NCBI GenBank assembly: GCA_003499525.1
Contig: DNTB01000080.1
Span: 466 to 64,465, forward strand
Reading direction: 5' to 3'
Length of the DNA: 64,000 bases
Source: Flavobacteriales bacterium
Lineage (GTDB): Bacteria; Bacteroidota; Bacteroidia; Flavobacteriales_G; Salibacteraceae
In this document: positions 1 to 7,463 of the stretch, in pieces
How positions within the stretch are numbered: the first letter of the stretch is position 1
How the letters are laid out: every line of letters begins with the position of its first letter
Notes under the pieces: model-generated
What the model was told of the DNA's origin: nothing
Databases searched by the model: none
The model's input: the letters and a program-made list of their open reading frames with translations, nothing else
Translations under genes and position numbers: made by a program

Positions 1-5
1 TTCCG

Positions 6-87
6 TGCGGGCGGAGGGACTCGAACCCACACACCTCGCGGCACTAGATCCTAAATCTAGCGTGTCTACCAATTTCACCACGCCCGC
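6..87 (-). tRNA. tRNA-Leu (anticodon UAG)
   Basis: Read on the minus strand, a 7-bp acceptor stem (GCGGGCG at the 5' end paired with CGCCCGC near the 3' end) closes a class II tRNA of 82 nt. The anticodon stem CTAGA/TCTAG carries a loop with TAG at positions 34-36, and a variable arm precedes a TTCGAGTCC-type T loop. Anticodon UAG and the long variable arm identify leucine. The 3' CCA is not encoded (the bases after the discriminator A are CGGAA), so it must be added after transcription. Confidence 0.96.
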
Positions 88-99
88 AATTCAGGGCCG

Positions 100-107
100 C
101 AAATATA
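100..107 (-). promoter_or_regulatory. Promoter -7 box (TATATTTG) for tRNA-Leu
   Basis: The minus strand reads TATATTTG, an exact match to the Bacteroidota -7 consensus TAnnTTTG, 12 nt upstream of the tRNA 5' end. That puts the predicted transcription start a few nucleotides before the mature tRNA. No clear -33 element is seen. The call rests on motif and position only. Confidence 0.45.
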
Positions 108-189
108 TAACGATAAAGGAATAATAAAACGTTAATAACCCGTGACTACAATTGATTGCTCCAAAAAATGCAGTAACTACATTTGCCAA

Positions 190-1095
190 ATGAGTGAAGA
201 ATATCTGGGAATTGACCCTAAGTTGTCCACAACAGCTCAAGTCATCGGCACGTTGCAAAGCGCTGTTGCTCCCCGACCCATTGCGCTTGCCAGTACGATA
301 GATTCAAAAGGAAGAGTAAACCTAAGTCCCTATTCATTTTTTAACGTATTCAGCGCCAATCCTCCAATACTTATTTTTTCACCTTCGCGAAGAGTGCGGG
401 GCAATACCACCAAACATACCCTCCAAAATGTTTTGGAAACTGGTGAAGTGGTCATCAACGCAGTTAGCGGGGAAATAGTCCAACAAATTTCACTCTCAAG
501 TTCTGATTACGATAAAGGGGTGAACGAATTCGCCAAATCCGGTTTAACAGAGCTTCCCTCCAAACTAATTTCACCACCCCGGTGTGCGGAATCGCCGGTT
601 CAAATGGAATGTAAGGTATTGGACGTGATTTCTCTTGGTAAAAAAGGAGGTGCAGGAAATCTTGTCATTTGCGAAGTAATCTATCTTCATGTAAATAAAT
701 CAGTTTTAAACGAAGATGGTCGTATAGATCAGGAAAAAATCGACCTTATTGGAAGAATGGGTGGAGCCTGGTACAACACCACAAGAACAGAATCTCTGTT
801 TCAAGTGGCAAAACCAACGGTTCCTGTAGGAATGGGTTTTGATCAGCTCCCCAAAGAAATACTAGAGTCCCAAATCCTTAGTGGAAACGATTTAGCGCAA
901 TTGGCAAACTGCCCGGAAATGCCAAACGAATCGGAGGTAAATGAATACAAGTTATTAGATATCAGCGACATACATTTGAACTTTCAGGACAATCCCATCG
1001 AACTTAAAACAGCATTGCATCGGCATGCCAAAGCATTGCTTGCAGAAAAGAAAGTTGATGAAGCCTGGAAAGCATTACTAACATTCAACGGATAA
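190..1095 (+). CDS. Flavin reductase-like FMN-binding protein
   Basis: About 301 residues. The N-terminal two thirds match the flavin reductase-like split-barrel family. The segment around VAPRPIALASTID, then NLSPYSFFNVFSANPP and a downstream TTKHTL stretch, is the typical FMN-binding core of Bacteroidota homologues. The C-terminal about 80 residues are an alpha-helical extension also common in this group. It is probably a cytoplasmic NAD(P)H:FMN oxidoreductase of unknown partner. I prefer the ATG at 190 (protein starting MSEEYLGIDP) because family members begin there; an in-frame GTG at 142 would add 16 residues unlike the family. DUF3127 follows after 2 nt, suggesting cotranscription. Confidence 0.85.
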   Translation: MSEEYLGIDPKLSTTAQVIGTLQSAVAPRPIALASTIDSKGRVNLSPYSFFNVFSANPPILIFSPSRRVRGNTTKHTLQNVLETGEVVINAVSGEIVQQISLSSSDYDKGVNEFAKSGLTELPSKLISPPRCAESPVQMECKVLDVISLGKKGGAGNLVICEVIYLHVNKSVLNEDGRIDQEKIDLIGRMGGAWYNTTRTESLFQVAKPTVPVGMGFDQLPKEILESQILSGNDLAQLANCPEMPNESEVNEYKLLDISDIHLNFQDNPIELKTALHRHAKALLAEKKVDEAWKALLTFNG

Positions 1096-1097
1096 TT

Positions 1098-1439
1098 ATG
1101 GAATTAAATGGACGAATAAAGCTTATCAACGACCTGATGACCTTTGACAGCGGATTCAGAAAAAGAGAATTTGTGCTAACTACTCAGGAGCAATACCCGC
1201 AAGACATTAAAATGGAGGTTATACAGGACCGGGTCTCACTTCTAGACTCGGTAAAACCCGGAGATGAAGTACAAGTTTTCTTTAACGTTAAGGGTCGGGA
1301 ATACAACGGAAACTACTATGTCAACCTTCAGGCCTGGAAAATTGAAAGCTCAGGGGCTGGAAGCCAATCCGAGCCGAACCCGCCGCTTCCGGATGGACCT
1401 CCGCCCATAGGAGAGGATGATGATGATCTTCCATTTTGA
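1098..1439 (+). CDS. DUF3127 family protein with SSB-like acidic tail
   Basis: 113 residues, matching the small Bacteroidota family DUF3127. Residues 1-85 are beta-rich (MELNGRIKLI, FRKREFVLTT, GDEVQVFFNVKGREYNG) and look like an OB-type fold. A Pro/Gly-rich linker follows and then an acidic C-terminus ending DDDDLPF. That end closely resembles the DDDIPF tip by which single-stranded DNA-binding protein recruits partner proteins. The family has no assigned function that I know of; a role in DNA metabolism is inferred from the fold impression and the tail. It sits 2 nt after the flavin reductase gene, and its stop overlaps the next start by one base (TGATG). Confidence 0.85.
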   Translation: MELNGRIKLINDLMTFDSGFRKREFVLTTQEQYPQDIKMEVIQDRVSLLDSVKPGDEVQVFFNVKGREYNGNYYVNLQAWKIESSGAGSQSEPNPPLPDGPPPIGEDDDDLPF

Positions 1440-2782
1440 TGTTTCGGCTGGATCGCCAAATCGTTAGTTTTTACAAAAATGTAATGCCGAGCCCTCTGGG
1501 CTTGGCATTTGTTCTCACTATTCTCGCTTTTTTATTGGCTTTTATTTTCGGGAGCAGCTCCGCATCTACCGATTCGAACCTACTTGACTCCTGGGCCAAG
1601 GGGCTCTGGAATCCGCCATTGATGGTTTTTGCTATGCAAATGATGCTCATGCTCGTTCTTGGACATGTTGTTGCGCTGAGCCGGCCGTTCGACAAATGGA
1701 TCACCTACACTTTGAAATGGATACATACGAATGAGCAGGCCGTCGTTCTCGTCGCCGTTTCTACTTTGCTCTTGTCCTTATTTAACTGGGGCCTTGGCCT
1801 AATATTTGGGGCTATCTACGCCCGGCAAGTTGCTCAATATTCCATGAATAAAGGTATTCCGATAAACTACCCCCTGATTGGAGCTGCCGGGTATAGTGGC
1901 CTTATGATTTGGCACGGTGGATTTTCGGGGTCATCGCTCATAAAAATTACAGAGCCAGGTCATTTGGAAACGCTCAGTAATGCGACAAATGTCCCTGACT
2001 ATATCTCATTCGATCAAACTGTATTTTCCACCATGAATTTAACGGCCAACGGGTTACTTCTCATAATCATTCCAGTGCTCCTGCTTGTGATTTCCATTAA
2101 AACCAGTAAATCCAAACATATTCCACAAATCAAAAAGGAAGTAAAATCCGATCTCAAAGAAGGTCATGGGCTGGATAACAGCTCCTGGTTTGCCCTGGTC
2201 ATTGGGGTAGCCATTTTGATTTATTCATTAAGTCAAATGAGGGAGATCGGTCTTTCCAGTTTTTTTACACCCAATAGTATTAACCTCCTCTTGTTAGGAT
2301 TGGCATTCATGCTGCACCGAAGTCTGTCCAATTTCGCAAACGCCCTCGATGAAGCCATCAAAGGTGCTTCGGGCATACTTATTCAATTCCCGCTTTATTT
2401 CGGTATTATGGGGGTATTGCAGGATGCGAATCTCATCAGCAGTTTTTCGGAACACATGGCATCGTGGGGCTCCCCGGCATTACTCCCAATATTTAATTTC
2501 TTTTCGGCTGGAATTGTAAACATTTTTGTGCCCAGTGGAGGTGGGCAATGGATCATACAGGCTCCGATAATCATTGATGCCTGTGCAGAGCTCAATGCGC
2601 CGCTGTCCAAAAACATCATGGCTTTTGCCTATGGTGATCAATTAACCAACATGCTTCAGCCTTTTTGGGCTCTTCCGCTACTTGCAATTACAGGATTAAA
2701 GGCTAAACAAATACTGCCCTACACTTTAGCGATTATGATGGCGGGTGCTGTCGTGTTCCTGTCCGTTCTTGCTCTGTTCTAG
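1439..2782 (+). CDS. Short-chain fatty acid transporter, AtoE family
   Basis: 447 residues with about 11-12 hydrophobic segments across the whole length. It matches the AtoE/TIGR00366 family, which moves short-chain fatty acids such as acetoacetate or butyrate across the inner membrane. Family-like stretches include NWGLGLIFGAIYAR (about residue 115), GGFSGSS and PSGGGQWIIQAP (about 365). The ATG at 1439 is preferred to an in-frame TTG one codon earlier because it gives a TGATG coupling with the gene before. The 3' end overlaps the convergent glycosyltransferase gene by 57 nt. Substrate is unproven. Confidence 0.85.
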   Translation: MFRLDRQIVSFYKNVMPSPLGLAFVLTILAFLLAFIFGSSSASTDSNLLDSWAKGLWNPPLMVFAMQMMLMLVLGHVVALSRPFDKWITYTLKWIHTNEQAVVLVAVSTLLLSLFNWGLGLIFGAIYARQVAQYSMNKGIPINYPLIGAAGYSGLMIWHGGFSGSSLIKITEPGHLETLSNATNVPDYISFDQTVFSTMNLTANGLLLIIIPVLLLVISIKTSKSKHIPQIKKEVKSDLKEGHGLDNSSWFALVIGVAILIYSLSQMREIGLSSFFTPNSINLLLLGLAFMLHRSLSNFANALDEAIKGASGILIQFPLYFGIMGVLQDANLISSFSEHMASWGSPALLPIFNFFSAGIVNIFVPSGGGQWIIQAPIIIDACAELNAPLSKNIMAFAYGDQLTNMLQPFWALPLLAITGLKAKQILPYTLAIMMAGAVVFLSVLALF

Positions 2783-3865
2783 ACCGGGAGTTCGGATAAA
2801 ACCATTAATAACAGAATAGCTTACAATGAAGGGGTAAATAAATAAAGAAGGAAACAAATAGATCCATTGAGACTTAAGCTTATTCAAGCGATCACCTCGA
2901 GCTATCATAACAATATCAACCAGCCATTTAACTACTAAGAATGTAAACATGGCAGGCCTTTGAATATTCATTAACAGGAGTATTACCCAGGCGTAAAAGA
3001 GTACTGAGGCAGACAAAATGGTCAAACCCAAAAGGATTGTGATGAAATCACTGTAATATTTTCCTTTACCTGCCCATCTGGAGCGTGCTGACAAATAATC
3101 AGAAAAGGACTTTCCCGGTTCGGTAATGACGATCGTATCTGGGTCAGTTGCTATTCCAATACTTTGTGGATACCCGGATCTTATGGACAACATAAAAAAC
3201 ATGTCATCTCCTGTATTGAGTTGCCAGTTGCTTTCATAAGGTTTGAGGTTAAAATAGGCTTCTTTTTGATAGGCCAGATTGGCACCACTTGAGCTCAGAG
3301 GATATCTGAGATTGGCTGAACCCGCTGTGGTGGTCCAAAGGGCTGCAGATTCGAAATACTGCAATGCGGCAAGAAAGGTCCCTTCAGGACGGCTAAATAC
3401 ACTCCCCAAAATCATCTTCTTGTCCATACTGAAGTATTCTGCCCAGGCAGAAAGCCAACCAGGGGAAATAGAACAGTCAGCATCCAGTGTCAAAACCCAA
3501 TCCGATTCTGCGGCGAGTAGCCCGGTCTCAATAGCTCTTTTCTTACCTCTTCCTCTGGATTTTAGTACTTGAATTTTTTGACTTTTTACTTGTCTTAAGC
3601 GGGCCCAAGTGCCATCATCCGAATGGTCTTCTACCATTATCACCCTCCAATTACCTTTATAATCCTGGCGATCTAATTCGACCTCAAGGCGGTGAATTCT
3701 TTGGACTTCATTATGTAAAGGAATAATAATCGTAACATCCGGAGACTTTATCTGACTTGATGAATTCTGACCTTTACTATTAGATCCCAATATCAGCCAG
3801 AACATGAATGAAACATAGAATGTGAGGATAAATGAAGATAAGATCAGAAATGACGTTGTAATCAT
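2726..3865 (-). CDS. Family 2 glycosyltransferase, membrane-anchored
   Basis: 379 residues. An N-terminal membrane helix (about 5-27) is followed by a GT-A domain: VTIIIPLHNE (start of the nucleotide-binding fold), MVEDHSDDGTW, then LTLDADC (DxD-type metal motif, about 125) and NTGDDMFF further on. Two or three C-terminal membrane helices follow. This layout fits processive or lipid-linked sugar transferases acting at the cytoplasmic face of the inner membrane. The gene overlaps its upstream neighbour, the flippase-like protein, by 4 nt, so the two are probably cotranslated. Sugar and acceptor cannot be told. Confidence 0.88.
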   Translation of the reverse strand: MITTSFLILSSFILTFYVSFMFWLILGSNSKGQNSSSQIKSPDVTIIIPLHNEVQRIHRLEVELDRQDYKGNWRVIMVEDHSDDGTWARLRQVKSQKIQVLKSRGRGKKRAIETGLLAAESDWVLTLDADCSISPGWLSAWAEYFSMDKKMILGSVFSRPEGTFLAALQYFESAALWTTTAGSANLRYPLSSSGANLAYQKEAYFNLKPYESNWQLNTGDDMFFMLSIRSGYPQSIGIATDPDTIVITEPGKSFSDYLSARSRWAGKGKYYSDFITILLGLTILSASVLFYAWVILLLMNIQRPAMFTFLVVKWLVDIVMIARGDRLNKLKSQWIYLFPSLFIYPFIVSYSVINGFIRTPGLEQSKNGQEHDSTRHHNR

Positions 3866-4848
3866 GAAAATATCTTTGTTCTGATCAATACTATTCCTCC
3901 CATTATGGCCGGTATCATGAGGTTTATCAACCAGATGAAGAATGAAGCAGCTACAATACCAACGATGTTTTCGGAAAGGTCAGAAAAAAATCCAATGGAA
4001 AGTGCCTCACGGATTCCCAGTTCTGCAAGTGCAACGGAAGGAATGCTTGTAAGTGTCAGAAAGTATAACGGGATGGTTGTAATAGCTTCAAATATGGAAA
4101 GGTGAACTTGAAAGAATTGAAGCATTAAAAATAGTTGAAGACCGTAGACAAGATATCTCAGCAAACTGTATTTCAGAACTTTAAAAAGCTCTGTTGGTCG
4201 ATATAACTCAAATATCCCGATGTATTTACTGTACCGCTGCTTTAAGAATTTTGAACGGCTCAAAAGAATTGAAAGCACTCCACTGCTTAGAAAAGCTCCA
4301 ACTACAACTATGGCTAAAACAACATACAGCTGAGCTCCTACATAAAAAGCATAAGACGTCATTTCGCTACTTGTCGAGCTAAAGATATGAACAAGGTAGG
4401 CCAACCCACCCAATAGCAGGGTGACAATCAGTTGAGCCAAGCTACCGAGAACAGTCATCAGGGAGCCTTGCACTCGATGGTGACTGTCCAACACTATGAC
4501 TCGCCCAAAGAATTCACCAATTCTATTAGGCGTTAAAATACTAATTGAGGTGCCTGCCAAAACGCCCGAAATAGCTTTGGTTATTGAAATATGCTCAATC
4601 TTACAAATAAGAAGCTTCCATTTAAGCACTTCTATAAACCAATTAAGGGGCATGAGAAGAACAACCCCGACCAGGAGCCATAAGGAATCTCCCTGATGCA
4701 GTTCGTCAAAATACGATATCAGGTTTTCACGGTAAGCTGCTTTGGATAGCTTGACCATCAAATACCCCAATGCGACTAAAACTATAGTCGTTTTGAGGAT
4801 CAATGAATACCACCTTTTAAAAGTTTTTTTCTTTGCAGAGCTGAACAT
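3862..4848 (-). CDS. Flippase-like / lysylphosphatidylglycerol synthase TM-domain protein
   Basis: 328 residues with about 8 membrane helices. It matches the UPF0104/LPG-synthase transmembrane family (AglD/MprF-flippase-like), including the segment LTPNRIGEFFGRV near residue 100 and IPSVALAELGIREAL near 275. Such proteins often pair with family 2 glycosyltransferases, as here, and are thought to help move or use lipid-linked substrates. The ATG at 4848 is preferred over an in-frame TTG at 4860. The gap to the divergent ruvC start is only 23 bp. Exact role unknown. Confidence 0.82.
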   Translation of the reverse strand: MFSSAKKKTFKRWYSLILKTTIVLVALGYLMVKLSKAAYRENLISYFDELHQGDSLWLLVGVVLLMPLNWFIEVLKWKLLICKIEHISITKAISGVLAGTSISILTPNRIGEFFGRVIVLDSHHRVQGSLMTVLGSLAQLIVTLLLGGLAYLVHIFSSTSSEMTSYAFYVGAQLYVVLAIVVVGAFLSSGVLSILLSRSKFLKQRYSKYIGIFELYRPTELFKVLKYSLLRYLVYGLQLFLMLQFFQVHLSIFEAITTIPLYFLTLTSIPSVALAELGIREALSIGFFSDLSENIVGIVAASFFIWLINLMIPAIMGGIVLIRTKIFS

Positions 4849-4871
4849 CAAGGCCAGCAAAAGTATCCAAT

Positions 4872-5423
4872 TTGAAGGGCGAAGAAGTTATTATTGGGAT
4901 TGATCCGGGAACCAGTGTAATGGGTTATGGGATTATAAAAGTAGAATCCGGTAAAATAGAGCTGCTGAGTTCTGGAGTTATTAAGCTGAACAAAATAGCC
5001 AATCATGCGGCCAAGCTGAAACGTATATTTGAGAGAACATTGGGTTTGATTGAAACCTACGCGCCTGATCATATGGCGATAGAAGCTCAATTCTATGGAA
5101 AGAATGTACAAAGTATGCTGAAACTAGGCCGAGCCCAGGGAGTGGCCATAGCAGCAGCAGTTTATCGTGACATTCCCATTACAGAATACTCACCAACTCG
5201 CATAAAACAATCAATTACCGGAAACGGAAGGGCAAGTAAGGAACAGGTTGCTGCGATGCTTGGAAATATATTAAAGAAGAAGGACCTGCCCATTGAACTG
5301 GATGCTACAGACGCTTTGGCCGCGGCCGTTTGTCATCAAATGCAAAGAACAGATATTGCAAATGATAAGGCTTACTCTGGCTGGAAGTCTTTTGTGAAAA
5401 ACAATCCTGGAAGGATTAAATAA
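4872..5423 (+). CDS. ruvC: Crossover junction endodeoxyribonuclease RuvC
   Basis: 183 residues. RuvC cuts Holliday junctions with RuvAB during recombination. All four acidic catalytic positions are visible: Asp in IGIDPGTS (about residue 11), Glu in MAIEAQFYGKN, and the Asp pair in ELDATDALAAA near residue 141. The only start that keeps the family N-terminus is TTG at 4872 (MKGEEVIIGIDPG). The gene ends 8 nt inside the convergent HIT gene. Length is normal for the family. Confidence 0.96.
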   Translation: MKGEEVIIGIDPGTSVMGYGIIKVESGKIELLSSGVIKLNKIANHAAKLKRIFERTLGLIETYAPDHMAIEAQFYGKNVQSMLKLGRAQGVAIAAAVYRDIPITEYSPTRIKQSITGNGRASKEQVAAMLGNILKKKDLPIELDATDALAAAVCHQMQRTDIANDKAYSGWKSFVKNNPGRIK

Positions 5424-5811
5424 TATTTTCTCTTATTTTTTGCGCAACAGTTTCGAACTGCTCCGCAGTAAAGTTCATTTTAGGCTGAGAGAAATCCATA
5501 TCAAATATTCCTTTAATTGGAATGAGGTGCACGTGTGCATGCGGAACTTCCAAACCAATAACCGAAACTCCAATTCTCTCACAATCAAAAACTCTATCCA
5601 TTGCCAGTGCCACTTTTTGAGTAAATTTCATCAGGTCCCCCAATAGATCAGGTGGTAGATCAAAGAGGTAGTCTATTTCCTGTTTCGGAACCACAAGGGT
5701 ATGTCCTTCGGCCAAAGGATTGATATCTAAAAAAGCAAGAAAACGATCGTCCTCTGCAACCTTGTAAGATGGAATTTCACCTTCAACTATTCTCGTAAAG
5801 ATACTCGGCAT
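5416..5811 (-). CDS. HIT family nucleotide hydrolase (HINT-like)
   Basis: 131 residues. The histidine triad HAHVHLIP sits near residue 91, preceded by the usual LVVPK strand and an N-terminal IFTRIVEGEIPSYKV typical of HINT-type phosphoramidases. It is a cytoplasmic dimeric enzyme that hydrolyses nucleotide phosphoramidates or related compounds. The start shares one base with the greA stop (TAATG), so it is translated in the same operon as greA. A single Cys is present, but the CxxC zinc pair of some family members is absent. Confidence 0.93.
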   Translation of the reverse strand: MPSIFTRIVEGEIPSYKVAEDDRFLAFLDINPLAEGHTLVVPKQEIDYLFDLPPDLLGDLMKFTQKVALAMDRVFDCERIGVSVIGLEVPHAHVHLIPIKGIFDMDFSQPKMNFTAEQFETVAQKIRENII

Positions 5812-6284
5812 TACCTTGAAATCTCGAGAACTTCAAACTCTACCTTTCCGGCTGGAACATTGATTTCTGCGATGTCGCCAACTTTTTTTCCAAGAAGTCC
5901 CTTTCCTATGGGAGATTCTACTGAAATTTTACCGGCTGCCAGGTTTGCTTCTTTTGCTGCTACTAAAGTGTAAGAGGCTACAGCCTTTGTTTTTGAATTC
6001 TTGACCTTAACTTTTGAAAGAATCAGAACTTTAGAGGTATCCAGAGTAGACTCATCAATAATTCTTGCATTACTAATGGTCTCTTTGAGTTTAGCAATTT
6101 TTGCTTCAAGTATCCCCTGAGCTTCTTTAGCTGCATCGTACTCTGCATTTTCAGATAGGTCTCCTTTGTCCCGTGCTTCGGCTATTTGTTGAGAGATCTT
6201 TGGCCTTTCTACGGATTCGAGTTGTTTCAGCTCTTCATTCATCTTTTCAAATCCCTCTGGTGTATAATAAGATAGTCCACTCAT
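5811..6284 (-). CDS. greA: Transcription elongation factor GreA
   Basis: 157 residues, the normal GreA length. An N-terminal coiled coil (residues 1-75) carries the tip GDLSENAEYDAAKE with the acidic residues that enter the RNA polymerase secondary channel and stimulate cleavage of backtracked RNA. The C-terminal FKBP-like domain contains SPIGKGLLGKKVGD. It is cotranscribed with the HIT gene downstream. A terminator-like hairpin at 6311-6341 and a promoter box at 6347-6354 lie just upstream, suggesting leader control. Confidence 0.97.
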   Translation of the reverse strand: MSGLSYYTPEGFEKMNEELKQLESVERPKISQQIAEARDKGDLSENAEYDAAKEAQGILEAKIAKLKETISNARIIDESTLDTSKVLILSKVKVKNSKTKAVASYTLVAAKEANLAAGKISVESPIGKGLLGKKVGDIAEINVPAGKVEFEVLEISR

Positions 6285-6310
6285 TTCAGTAACAGTTATC
6301 TGCTATAAAT

Positions 6311-6341
6311 AAAAAAGAACGTCCCGCTTTCCAACGGGACG
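6311..6341 (-). terminator. Rho-independent terminator or greA leader attenuator
   Basis: On the minus strand CGTCCCG pairs with CGGGACG (7 bp, 8-nt loop) and is followed by TTCTTTTTT. It can end transcripts from the PorV/PorQ-like gene. It also lies immediately downstream of a promoter box that would drive greA, so it would fold at the very 5' end of a greA transcript. Confidence 0.75.
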
Positions 6342-6346
6342 AAACG

Positions 6347-6354
6347 CAAAAATA
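6347..6354 (-). promoter_or_regulatory. Promoter -7 box (TATTTTTG) upstream of greA
   Basis: The minus strand reads TATTTTTG, an exact TAnnTTTG match. The predicted transcription start is about 6343, one or two bases before the terminator-like hairpin. No convincing -33 element is seen. Confidence 0.4.
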
Positions 6355-6369
6355 CAATTAATTTAATTC

Positions 6370-7443
6370 TTAGAGGTTCAGCATCAAGCCAATAGTGTGC
6401 GTACCATTGAATATTCGATTCGCTCTAAAGCCGTAATCGATATCTAGAGAAGTGCCCTTTTTGTTGAAGGGAACCGATACGGTAACCCCACCTGAAGGCC
6501 CTGAAAAAGCAGTAGTATTGTTCTCTTCGCTGACCACCTGATCTTCATACAGGTATGCTGCTCTTAACATGATTCGCTCTCTAAACGCGTACTCAACACC
6601 AAGACTTACCTGATCATTCCCAAAACTATTGGACATGAAGTTTAGAGCTCCTGTAAGCCGATGCATAGCGATGGTCGTTTCATCCTCCGGATTGGCTAGC
6701 TCTCCTATGAGATAATCATAGCTTACTCCAATATTCAAAGTAACAGGTAATTCATAGGGCTCAGATCTCTGACTCAGCGTAAACTGCTTGTCATCGAGTC
6801 GAACCTGGGTGGATAGGCCGTCACCCTGGAAGCGCATTTTACCCCCTACATTTCGGAGGGATACTCCGAATTTAAGGTTGTCCTTTACCCCGGTAACATA
6901 ACGAATACCAATATCAAATGCAGCTCCGTTGGCTCTGGCATTTGCTACTCCCTCTGTTACGAATTTTGCAGTAACACCCGCATAGATACTATTTGAGAAC
7001 TCTCTGGCATAAGACAGATAAAACTGCCCGAATTGTGCTCTAAAATTTCCCTGATCTCCATCCGGATTATCTACTTCTGTTCTCTTGATATCTCCGAGTG
7101 AAAACGAGGTAAAACCTGCACCCAAAACACCGTATTCTCCAACTCTCTGACCAATAGCTACAGCGTGTAGGCCAATTCCGGAGCCGGATAACCAGGACGA
7201 GTAATTGTAAGCTACTTCAGTCTTTCTCAGAAATGCGAGACCAGAAACATTCAGATATGTCGCCTCGATGCCTGTTACGGCAGCCGAATTCGCGTTACCA
7301 AAACTGGCACTTCTCGCCCATGGATTGACATTTAATTGTGTTCCACCTGCAGAACCAATCCGGTCTTTATTTCCTGCATAGATGTTTAGCGCAAAAAGAC
7401 TGAATATCGCTAAAGCACTTAATATTTTAGAAGTATTTCTCAT
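6370..7443 (-). CDS. PorV/PorQ family outer membrane beta-barrel protein
   Basis: 357 residues. A signal peptide (about 1-23, cut after IYA) is followed by a region typical of the PorV/PorQ (UPF0164) family: AGGTQLNVNPWARSASFGNA and TGIEATYLNVSGLAF. The rest alternates as amphipathic beta strands and ends GLMLNL, as expected for an outer membrane barrel. PorV-type proteins act with the type IX secretion system, shuttling or receiving cargo at the outer membrane. It is the last gene of a unit with the TonB receptor and the 1458-residue protein (20-nt gap), so it probably serves that cargo rather than being the housekeeping PorV. Confidence 0.83.
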   Translation of the reverse strand: MRNTSKILSALAIFSLFALNIYAGNKDRIGSAGGTQLNVNPWARSASFGNANSAAVTGIEATYLNVSGLAFLRKTEVAYNYSSWLSGSGIGLHAVAIGQRVGEYGVLGAGFTSFSLGDIKRTEVDNPDGDQGNFRAQFGQFYLSYAREFSNSIYAGVTAKFVTEGVANARANGAAFDIGIRYVTGVKDNLKFGVSLRNVGGKMRFQGDGLSTQVRLDDKQFTLSQRSEPYELPVTLNIGVSYDYLIGELANPEDETTIAMHRLTGALNFMSNSFGNDQVSLGVEYAFRERIMLRAAYLYEDQVVSEENNTTAFSGPSGGVTVSVPFNKKGTSLDIDYGFRANRIFNGTHTIGLMLNL

Positions 7444-7463
7444 TATAAGTGTTTTGTCCTGGT

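Noticed and set aside
178..185. TACATTTG box 5 nt before the flavin-reductase-like ATG
   Set aside because: It matches TAnnTTTG but would give a transcript starting at or inside the start codon; probably chance, or part of a longer reading frame from 142.
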